Shown here piece by piece: positions 46,345 to 52,876 of a stretch of 52,876 bases of DNA. The notes below the pieces were generated by a model. That model did no database searches. It was not told where the DNA came from and saw nothing but the letters and a program-made list of their open reading frames with translations. This DNA is from DATEEG01 sp035525055 (GTDB taxonomy: Bacteria; Actinomycetota; Acidimicrobiia; Spongiisociales; ZC4RG35). Location: assembly GCA_035525055.1 (NCBI GenBank), contig DATLEZ010000176.1, positions 1-52,876 of the forward strand, in the 5' to 3' direction. Made by a program: the position numbers and the translations under genes. Position 1 is the first letter of the stretch. The number at the start of each line of letters is the position of its first letter.

Positions 46345-47979
46345 ATGGCTGCAAAGGATCTGCGTTTCGACGAGGATGCTCGTCGGGGCCTTGAGGCGGG
46401 CGTAAACAAGCTCGCCGACGTAGTGAAAGTGACGCTCGGGCCAAAGGGCCGCAACGTCGTTCTGGAGAAGAAGTGGGGAGCCCCCACCATCACCAACGAC
46501 GGTGTCACAATCGCCAAGGAAATCGAGCTCGACGACCCATACGAGAACATGGGCGCCCAGCTCGCCAAAGAAGTCGCTACCAAGACCAACGACGTGGCCG
46601 GCGACGGCACCACCACCGCCACTGTGCTGGCACAAGCCATGGTGAAGGAAGGCCTTCGCAACGTGGCGGCCGGCGCCAATCCGATGGACCTCAAGCGAGG
46701 CATCGAGCAGGCGGTCGAGGCGGTCGTCAAGGCCCTGGGTGAGCTCGCCACCCCGATCGAGGCCAAGAAAGTGGCCGCGGTCGCCTCAATTTCGGCGAAC
46801 AACGACGCCGTCATTGGCAAGACCATCGCCGATGCTTTTGCCAAGGTCGGCAAGGACGGCGTCATCACGGTGGAGGAAGGCCAGACCTTCGGTCTGGAGC
46901 TCGAATTCACCGAAGGCATGCAGTTCGACAAGGGCTACATCGCCCCGTACTTCGTGACGGATGCTGATCGCCAAGAAGCTGTGCAGGAAGATCCATACAT
47001 CCTGATCGCCAACCAGAAGATCAGCTCGGTCAACGACCTGCTTCCGGTTCTCGAGCGCGTCATGCAGGCCGGTCGTGGCTTGCTGGTGATTGCCGAGGAT
47101 GTCGAGGGCGAGGCCCTTGCCACCCTGGTGGTCAACAAGATTCGAGGCACCTTCCAGTCGGTGGCGGTCAAGGCCCCCGGCTTCGGCGAGCGCCGCAAGG
47201 CAATGCTTCAGGACATCGCCATCCTCACCGGTGGCACCGTGATCTCCGAGGAAGTCGGCCTCAAGCTCGAGAACGTGACTGTCGACATGCTGGGCCGGGC
47301 CCGCAAGGTCGTCATCAGCAAGGACAACACCACCATCATCGATGGCGGTGGATCAGAGAGCGACGTCAAGGCCCGCATCAAGCAGATCGAGCGTGAGATC
47401 GAGAACACGGACTCCGACTGGGACCGTGAGAAGCTCCAGGAGCGTCTCGCCAAGCTGTCCGGTGGCGTCGTTGTGGTCAAGGTCGGCGCCGCGACCGAAG
47501 TCGAGCTCAAAGAGAAGAAGCATCGCATCGAGGATGCCGTCTCCGCTACCCGCGCGGCAGTGGAAGAGGGCATCGTCCCCGGTGGTGGTGTCGCTCTTCT
47601 CCGGGCGCAGACTTCGATCGACAAGCTGCGTGGTGGAAGCGACGACGAGAAGACCGGTCGCCAGATCGTGCGCCGGGCCCTCGAGGAGCCGCTTCGCCAG
47701 ATCGCCATCAACTCCGGCGCCGAAGGCGGCGTCGTGGTCGAGAGAGTCCGCAGCGAGGCCGGCAACATCGGCTTCAACGCCCAGACCGGCGTTTACGAGG
47801 ATTTGGTCGTCGCCGGGGTCATCGATCCCGCCAAGGTGACGCGCTCGACCCTCCAGAACGCCGCTTCGATCGCGGCCTTGCTGCTCACCACCGAAGCATT
47901 GGTGGCGGAGCGCAAGGAAAAGGAGCCCGCAGGTGGACACGGCCACGGTGGTGGTGGCGGTCCCGACATGGACTTCTAG
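46345..47979 (+). CDS. groEL: Chaperonin GroEL
   Basis: 544 residues, full length. KVTLGPKGRNVVL, the ATPase loop NDVAGDGTTTATVL, EEGIVPGGGVALLRA and the equatorial domain are intact. The C-terminus is GHGHGGGGGPDMDF, a mixed Gly/His type intermediate between Gly-Met and His-rich actinobacterial tails. It is in one operon with groES under CIRCE control and ends at an intrinsic terminator. Confidence 0.98.
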   Translation: MAAKDLRFDEDARRGLEAGVNKLADVVKVTLGPKGRNVVLEKKWGAPTITNDGVTIAKEIELDDPYENMGAQLAKEVATKTNDVAGDGTTTATVLAQAMVKEGLRNVAAGANPMDLKRGIEQAVEAVVKALGELATPIEAKKVAAVASISANNDAVIGKTIADAFAKVGKDGVITVEEGQTFGLELEFTEGMQFDKGYIAPYFVTDADRQEAVQEDPYILIANQKISSVNDLLPVLERVMQAGRGLLVIAEDVEGEALATLVVNKIRGTFQSVAVKAPGFGERRKAMLQDIAILTGGTVISEEVGLKLENVTVDMLGRARKVVISKDNTTIIDGGGSESDVKARIKQIEREIENTDSDWDREKLQERLAKLSGGVVVVKVGAATEVELKEKKHRIEDAVSATRAAVEEGIVPGGGVALLRAQTSIDKLRGGSDDEKTGRQIVRRALEEPLRQIAINSGAEGGVVVERVRSEAGNIGFNAQTGVYEDLVVAGVIDPAKVTRSTLQNAASIAALLLTTEALVAERKEKEPAGGHGHGGGGGPDMDF

Positions 47980-48884
47980 TCCGCAAGCAATTCATTGGTG
48001 GAAGTGGGTCCCCCGGGCGCAATCGCCTGCGGGGGCCCGCTTTCGTTTAGAGGTGTTGCACGAGTCTCGAGGGCAGCCTTCCTGGAATGCCAGAGCAACC
48101 GGGCATGGATGTACTCATGAACGACCGCGTGCCCGTATAAGTAACGCGGGACGTCCCGATTGGTCTGAACGATGAGCGCATAACCGACCGGGCGCCAGGC
48201 CCGAAAGGCCTCGTCGCCTGTGAGCTCGGCGATACAACCCAACAGCGACTCGTCCAACTGCAGAGAGTGAACGGCCCGCTGGTATTCGAGGTTGGTCGTC
48301 AGCAGGGCGAAGACGATATTCATGCACGACAGACCCGATTCCAGGTCGAGCTTGAGCCAGCGGCGCTTTCCGGAGGCATCGATCTCCGGCACTTCGAGCA
48401 TCGTGTAGTCGAGAGGCCACGACCCTCGCTGATAGAGGTCCTTGCCTGTTAGGCCTGCCAGTAGCTCGTAGACGTTGAGGTCGTGGACCACCACGGCGTT
48501 GTCGGTGAGCTGATCGAGGCTCGTCGGTCGGAGGGTTGCCTCAGTGAGTCCTGTGTTGCGGGCGATAAAGGCGATCACATTCGTCTCGACCACGAAGTGG
48601 CGCAGAAGGAGCTCCCCGCCGTGGCGGCTTACGAACCGGGACAGGAACCAGACCCCGAGCCGGTCGAGCAAGTCGTGGTTGGAGAACTCGAACGGGACCA
48701 ATCGCTTGATAAAGACGATCAACGCCACGATCACCCTCGATCCGACTCGGAAGAACGGCCGCAGGAAGCGATGTGCGAAGCCGCTTTGATCCAACTCCAG
48801 CAGCCTCAAGGCGTCTCGATCGAAATAGAGCGACGGATCACCCCGGAGGGCATCGAAGATGCCGGGTCCCGGTCGATCGACCAT
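47976..48884 (-). CDS. Conserved-looking hypothetical protein, about 300 residues
   Basis: 302 residues from ATG 48884. The sequence is well formed, with one hydrophobic stretch (VGSRVIVALIVFIKRLV), a central HVVETN-like HFVVETNVIAFIARNTG, and a C-terminal VHEYIHARLLWHSRK helix. Family not recognised. It lies 10 nt downstream of the ketosynthase fusion on the same strand and is probably co-transcribed. Its last 20 or so codons are the complement of the groEL terminator and it overlaps groEL by 4 nt at the 3' ends. Confidence 0.75.
   Translation of the reverse strand: MVDRPGPGIFDALRGDPSLYFDRDALRLLELDQSGFAHRFLRPFFRVGSRVIVALIVFIKRLVPFEFSNHDLLDRLGVWFLSRFVSRHGGELLLRHFVVETNVIAFIARNTGLTEATLRPTSLDQLTDNAVVVHDLNVYELLAGLTGKDLYQRGSWPLDYTMLEVPEIDASGKRRWLKLDLESGLSCMNIVFALLTTNLEYQRAVHSLQLDESLLGCIAELTGDEAFRAWRPVGYALIVQTNRDVPRYLYGHAVVHEYIHARLLWHSRKAALETRATPLNESGPPQAIAPGGPTSTNELLAD
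48006..48048 (+). terminator. Rho-independent terminator after groEL
   Basis: GGGTCCCCCG (48006-48015) pairs with CGGGGGCCC (48030-48038) with one bulged T. An inner GGCG/CGCC stem closes the loop, and the stem is followed by GCTTTCGTTT. It lies inside the last codons of the convergent gene on the other strand. Confidence 0.8.
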
Positions 48885-48894
48885 TGACCTCGGC

Positions 48895-50709
48895 TCAGGC
48901 ATTGTCCAACTCTTCCAGCTGCAGCGCATACAACCGGCCGACGACCTTGGCCGTCTTCACGATCGCCCGAGCGATGTCGGGTGTTACTACAGGGGAGCGA
49001 AGCATCTCGAACATCATGTTGGTGTGCTCCTCGTCGGCGCCCCCGTGGTACCGAAGGAATGTCACCTGCTCCTCCGACAGATCCAGCTGCTCGACGAGCA
49101 GATCGGCCCATCGAGCCGCCTTGCGCGCTCCCAGGCCTTCGATGATGTACATCGCTCCAAGGAGATGGATCGGGTTGGACTTGGAAGCCTCCTGGAACAT
49201 GTAGGCAGACAAGGCCTCGGAACCGACGTTCTTGGATGCTCCCAGGATCTCGGCGAGGTCGCCTCCTACCGCGACGTAGTCGCGTTCGATCATCTGAAAG
49301 TCCCGCTGTTCCTCGGCGGCGTGATGGATGAACTCGGCCCGGATCTCGGTGTGTTCGACAGAGAGACTCGACGCCGCTCGTGTGATCCACCGGGATCCTT
49401 CCATCACCTGCTGGCGAAGGTTGCGCAGCAGGCGCCGGTAGTCCTCCAAAGAGGCCTCTCGAGCTTCAATTCTGTTCACTATTGGAACTCTGGTGAGGAG
49501 TCGCTCGAACTCCGCCCATACGAGAGCGAGCTCCTCGACCAACCAGCGGCCGCCGGTGTCGGTCTTTTCTTCGACGGTGTCATTGGGGCCGACACAGGTG
49601 AGGTGGGCGAACGAGACAGTGAACCTGCCCGACTCGGGAACCATGAGCAGAATCCGATCGCCCTCCTTGAATCGCCCGGTCCGCATCGCTTCCTCGAGCA
49701 TGATGAAGATGCTCGCCGCGCCGGTGTTGCCCTTGGTATGCAGATTGGTGAACCACTTCTCTTCGGGGATCATCAAGCCGGCGTCGCTCATTAGCTTGAC
49801 GATGTCACCGTGGAAGTAGTCGGAGCTGTAATGGCAGAGAAGGTGATCGATCCGGTCGGGATCTAGCTTGCCGGCCCGGACCAGCGTGACGTACTCCTCG
49901 ACGCCGAGTGCAACGATGTTGTTGAGGACCGAGATGTCCTGACGGAGGTTGAGCATTCCCGCCGCGTCGGCCTCGGAAGGCGTGGTCTGGTCCTGCCAGG
50001 TGCTTCCGGGGGCGACACCGGTCGGGGAGGCAACACCCGCGTACATGCAGAGTGGATAGCGGTGGGCGTGGGATCGCTGGTAGGACCAATCGATCCGCAG
50101 GGAGATCCCTTCGGGCCGGGGTCGATCTTCGACAACTACCGCTCCGCCGCCGTCTGACAGCATCCATCGAAGGAACTGAGCGTCGAATGGAATTCGCCCC
50201 TGTTCGTCGGCAGTGCCCAGGAGACGCTTGGCGGTGAGCGATCGCGAAACCAGTTCCGAAGCCACCGCCACTCCCAAGCGGTGCTCACCCTGGCGCACCG
50301 CCATCTCGACGGCTCGGAGAGCCGCGGTTCCCGAGCAGCAGACCCCGCCAACCGAAAGAAGTTCCATCGGTCCGCCGCCCAGCCGACCATGGACCATCGA
50401 CGCGAACCCCGGGACGGGCAGGTCGGGCTGGGTCGTGGCAACCGCCATCATCCCCACCTCGTCGATGTTCGTTCCGCGCTCTTTCAGGGCGGCCTCGACG
50501 GCGTTGCTTGCGATCTCCTCGTTGAGCATCGTGAGATGGCCGCCTTCGGCGAGGGCGTAGTGACGGGTGCGGATGCCGTTCGCCTCCAACATTCGACGGC
50601 GGATTCGTTCCGATCCCTCGCCCAGAGGGCCGAGTCGTGAGTCGATGTCGTCGTTGGCGACGGGTTCGCCCGGAAGAAAGGCGCCGGCAGCGGTGATATA
50701 GACAGCCAT
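48895..50709 (-). CDS. Ketoacyl-synthase III-like domain fused to a heme-oxygenase-like diiron domain
   Basis: 604 residues. The N-terminal thiolase-fold part (1 to about 375) has the FabH-type triad: Cys124 or Cys125 in GGVCCSGTA, His293 in LLCHYSSD, Asn328 in TKGNTGAA. The C-terminal part (about 400-604) is helical with His462/His463, Glu466/Glu467, Glu524 and H555-x3-D559-x2-H562, the metal-ligand pattern of heme-oxygenase-like diiron oxidases (UndA, SznF class). A condensation followed by oxidative chemistry on a fatty chain is the natural inference. ATG 50709 follows AAAGGAAACTCC. Confidence 0.85.
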   Translation of the reverse strand: MAVYITAAGAFLPGEPVANDDIDSRLGPLGEGSERIRRRMLEANGIRTRHYALAEGGHLTMLNEEIASNAVEAALKERGTNIDEVGMMAVATTQPDLPVPGFASMVHGRLGGGPMELLSVGGVCCSGTAALRAVEMAVRQGEHRLGVAVASELVSRSLTAKRLLGTADEQGRIPFDAQFLRWMLSDGGGAVVVEDRPRPEGISLRIDWSYQRSHAHRYPLCMYAGVASPTGVAPGSTWQDQTTPSEADAAGMLNLRQDISVLNNIVALGVEEYVTLVRAGKLDPDRIDHLLCHYSSDYFHGDIVKLMSDAGLMIPEEKWFTNLHTKGNTGAASIFIMLEEAMRTGRFKEGDRILLMVPESGRFTVSFAHLTCVGPNDTVEEKTDTGGRWLVEELALVWAEFERLLTRVPIVNRIEAREASLEDYRRLLRNLRQQVMEGSRWITRAASSLSVEHTEIRAEFIHHAAEEQRDFQMIERDYVAVGGDLAEILGASKNVGSEALSAYMFQEASKSNPIHLLGAMYIIEGLGARKAARWADLLVEQLDLSEEQVTFLRYHGGADEEHTNMMFEMLRSPVVTPDIARAIVKTAKVVGRLYALQLEELDNA

Positions 50710-50799
50710 GTGGAGTTTCCTTTTTGTAGTCCTTACAAGATCGGCGTCTGCGCCTCAACAATCAATCGGTTACCACCCTGAGCCGGCGGTAAGGGTGCT

Positions 50800-51438
50800 T
50801 CAGCCACCGTACAGGCGTTGCTCGAGGCTTTTCTTGACGTCCGGCCAGTCGTCGTCCGTGATCGAGAACCAGGCAGTGTCCCGGTTCCGGCCCTTGACGA
50901 TCATGTGGTTGCGGAAGACACCCTCGAAGGTGAACCCGAGGCGAGCGGCGGCCCTTTTTGACTTTTCGTTCATGGAATCGCACTTCCACTCCACCCGCCG
51001 GGAGCGGTAATAGTCGAATGCCTCGTTGAGCAGCAGGTAGGTGGCCTCGGTGTTGGCCGCGGTGCGCTGAGCCTCCGGGATGTACCAGATGTGGCCAAGC
51101 TCGAGATGGCGATTGTCAAGGTCGGCGTTCAGAATCGTCACCATGCCGATGGGTTGGCCGGTTTCGTTCGATGTCACGGTGAACCAGAGCGGATCGGTCG
51201 AGGCAAGGCGTTCCTTGAGCCAGATCTCGAACTGATCCAGTGCGGCCCAGGGCCCGTATCCCATGTACGCCCATACGGTTTCTCGCTCCGGGTCGCCATG
51301 GGTGCTGCGATAGAGCGGGGCGGCGTCGGATGCCAATGGTCGGCGCAAGGACACCAAGCGACCGGCGATGGTCTCGGCCCGGAGGGAGTTCGGAACGTCC
51401 ACCGGCACGACCACTTCTCCGCGAGGAAGATTCGACAC
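50800..51438 (-). CDS. GNAT-family N-acetyltransferase (RimJ/RimL type)
   Basis: 212 residues from GTG 51438, with GGAGCTTCG just upstream. LVSLRRPLASDAAPLY opens the fold, PIGMVTILNADLDNRHLELG and the HIWYIPEAQRT strand-loop follow, and NEKSKRAAARLGFTFEGVFR is the end typical of RimJ/L-like and small-molecule acetyltransferases. Substrate unknown. It stands 15 nt after the LURP-one-like gene and 90 nt before the ketosynthase fusion. Confidence 0.88.
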   Translation of the reverse strand: MSNLPRGEVVVPVDVPNSLRAETIAGRLVSLRRPLASDAAPLYRSTHGDPERETVWAYMGYGPWAALDQFEIWLKERLASTDPLWFTVTSNETGQPIGMVTILNADLDNRHLELGHIWYIPEAQRTAANTEATYLLLNEAFDYYRSRRVEWKCDSMNEKSKRAAARLGFTFEGVFRNHMIVKGRNRDTAWFSITDDDWPDVKKSLEQRLYGG

Positions 51439-51453
51439 CGAAGCTCCGACGGG

Positions 51454-52050
51454 TTAGCGACTCTGGAGGGCGTCGAGGGCGACGGCCATCGACGCTGCCA
51501 CCTTGAAGTCGAGTCGGGGGTCGGGGACGGTCACCGTGTATCGATCTCGGATGGTTTTCTGGCGTTCGCTGATCAAGACCGGTTGGTTGGTAGCAAGGTC
51601 GATGAAGTCGAAGTGGAACACGAAAGGAACCCATAGATCGCCGAGCACGGGGAGGAAATCCCAGACCCTGCGGAGAATGGCGATTCCGGGGCGACGCTCT
51701 TGTCCGCGGGCCGCGACTCCGGCATAGGACATTTGCCAGGTCGATCGGAGCAGGCTTTGGGCAAACTCCTTCTTGAAGTAGCCGACGATGTTGCCACTGC
51801 CATCGAAGACGTCGTGTTCAGCGCGGACGTCGAGGCCCTGGCGGGCCTTGAACGAGAACAGTCGGGTCGATTTGGACGCGTCGGTGTAGAAGATCACTTC
51901 TTCCTTGAACGACATTCGCTTCTGCTGGGCAAAAGCCAGGAGAGCGCCTTCGGTCCCGTCGGGGTTGGCCGAGTAGACCTCATACCGGTTGACCATCACC
52001 GTGATGTGCTGCTTGACGAAAAAGGTGGGGACGTGAGCTGGAAGTGTCAT
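51454..52050 (-). CDS. LURP-one-related / scramblase-like protein
   Basis: 198 residues. The N-terminus FFVKQHITVMVNRYEVYSAN, the KEEVIFYTDASKSTRLFSFKAR block and the later strand pattern (DVFDGSGNIVGYFKKEF) fit the tubby-like beta barrel of LURP-one and phospholipid-scramblase relatives. Function in bacteria is unclear; membrane or lipid contact is likely. The ATG overlaps the stop of the broken nucleotidyltransferase by 4 nt. Confidence 0.8.
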   Translation of the reverse strand: MTLPAHVPTFFVKQHITVMVNRYEVYSANPDGTEGALLAFAQQKRMSFKEEVIFYTDASKSTRLFSFKARQGLDVRAEHDVFDGSGNIVGYFKKEFAQSLLRSTWQMSYAGVAARGQERRPGIAILRRVWDFLPVLGDLWVPFVFHFDFIDLATNQPVLISERQKTIRDRYTVTVPDPRLDFKVAASMAVALDALQSR

Positions 52051-52697
52051 GGGCCTACTGAGTATGGCCGATCCCAGCCAGGACGTGGGTGGGACAAGGA
52101 GTCGATCCAGGGATGATCCGCACCATGTGTCAATTCGATTGCTTCTCGTAGCCAGGCACGGCCGCCGTCCGGAAGGAGCGGCAGGCAGCTGTGAAGATCG
52201 GTCTCGTCGGTGGGCGACGCTGTTTTGGCTTTGAATAGAAGGACTATCTCAGGGATCAGGTACGGGATGCTCTGGGAAGTCCGGCCAGTAATCGCGACGA
52301 GGGGCTTGCGAATGCTGTGGTCTCGGCGAAACAGCCAGTCTCGGCCTCTTGAGTCATTGAATAGAAGTTCAAACGCCCATGGCTCGGTAGGACTGGGACG
52401 GCACCACAACTAATTGTGGGATTTGGCAAGGAGGGAGCCATCCCACTCCTCCAGGCGCCCGGGTGATGCAACTACGTGGAGATCCCAACCAACGAGCTGC
52501 TGGCGTATGAGTTGCGCATCACGCCGGAGAACGGCGATATCGAGATCGGCATGGCTGCGTGTTTCTGAACCCATGAAACAGTCGATAGCCCATCCTCCGG
52601 CCACAGCCCACCAGGCGGAGAGATCCTTGAACAGGTGAGCGATGTCAGCTGGTTTGTAAAGAGAGACCACTCGAATTGCAGTCAACCACGGAATCAA
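52047..52697 (-). pseudogene. Nucleotidyltransferase (aminoglycoside-resistance-like), interrupted by one amber codon
   Basis: Two adjacent frames in the same phase: 52697-52413 encodes AWWAVAGGWAIDCF and SHADLDIAVLRRDAQ, the nucleotidyltransferase core with its DxD; then TAG at 52412-52410; then 52409-52047 continues with LWCRPSPTEPWAFELLFND and IPYLIPEIVLLFKAK. A single nonsense change accounts for the break, so the gene is either recently dead, read through, or a sequencing error. The start is unclear (TTG 52697 or GTG 52670). It overlaps the HNH gene end upstream. Confidence 0.7.
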
Positions 52698-52876
52698 TGA
52701 CGCCAGCCGGTGGTCCGTGGTTTTGGGGTTTGAGGAGTTGTCGGCGGTGGACGGGGCTGGTGGGGTCGATCCGGTAGCCGTGTCCGTGGATGGCGACGTG
52801 GTGGTGGTACCAGCAGAGGGTGATGAGGTTGTCGGGGTGGTGGTTGCCGCCGTGTTGTCTTTCTCGGATGTGGTGG
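52645..52876 (-). CDS. HNH endonuclease, C-terminal fragment (partial)
   Basis: The last 76 codons of a gene that begins beyond the window. The translation HHIRERQHGGNHHPDNLITLC, shown here only in outline, has the HNH pattern: His near the start, NLITLCWYHH, and IHGHGYRIDP. This is the form found at the end of DUF222/13E12-type proteins common in actinobacterial mobile regions. Stop TGA at 52647-52645. Its tail overlaps the nucleotidyltransferase start. Confidence 0.82.
   Translation of the reverse strand, partial: HHIRERQHGGNHHPDNLITLCWYHHHVAIHGHGYRIDPTSPVHRRQLLKPQNHGPPAGVIDSVVDCNSSGLSLQTS

Noticed and set aside
1..52876. tRNA or rRNA genes
   Set aside because: No T-loop/acceptor combinations or rRNA-like stretches were found on reading; a tRNAscan run would be needed to exclude them fully.

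Overview
The window is high-GC DNA from an actinobacterium. The layout suggests a deep-branching, probably uncultured lineage such as Acidimicrobiia; this is inferred from gene order and protein style, and no marker was placed on a tree. It opens on the last codons of tuf and then carries the complete S10-spc-alpha ribosomal superoperon on the + strand (rpsJ to rplQ, 178-15833), with secY, adk, map and infA inside it.

Next come coaA, a Yip1-like membrane protein, truA and a HAD hydrolase, then a single minus-strand gene, lhgO. The + strand resumes with rplM-rpsI-glmM-glmS-acpS-nnr-alr, a P1-family peptidase and a low-molecular-weight phosphatase. A glmS ribozyme lies in the glmM-glmS gap, recognised from its conserved core.

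From 29600 to 41187 lies an aerobic CO dehydrogenase island. The + strand carries a small ORF, coxM-coxS-coxL (form I, with the AYRCSFR active-site loop), an XdhC-YHS fusion, coxG, and five consecutive small single-span membrane proteins. A convergent minus-strand operon carries an XdhC paralogue, a small acidic His/Cys protein, coxD (MoxR AAA+), coxE (VWA) and two small conserved-looking genes. The island interrupts the usual actinobacterial order alr-tsaE-tsaB-rimI-tsaD-groES-groEL, which resumes at 41283 after a family-4 uracil-DNA glycosylase. A CapA-like protein precedes groES-groEL. A perfect CIRCE operator, with a second CIRCE-like dyad just upstream, sits in front of groES.

The right end is a minus-strand cluster: an HNH endonuclease fragment, a nucleotidyltransferase broken by one amber codon, a LURP-one-like protein, a GNAT, a ketoacyl-synthase III fused to a heme-oxygenase-like diiron domain, and an unknown protein.

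The most unusual structural signal is a set of intercistronic blocks built from 7-nt words, usually four in tandem. Often four near-complementary words follow, giving a long heptad-periodic hairpin (best at 94-150, 9808-9866, 11233-11309, 21281-21451, 43606-43680). At least five word families recur, almost all between co-directional housekeeping genes; the CO island is nearly free of them.
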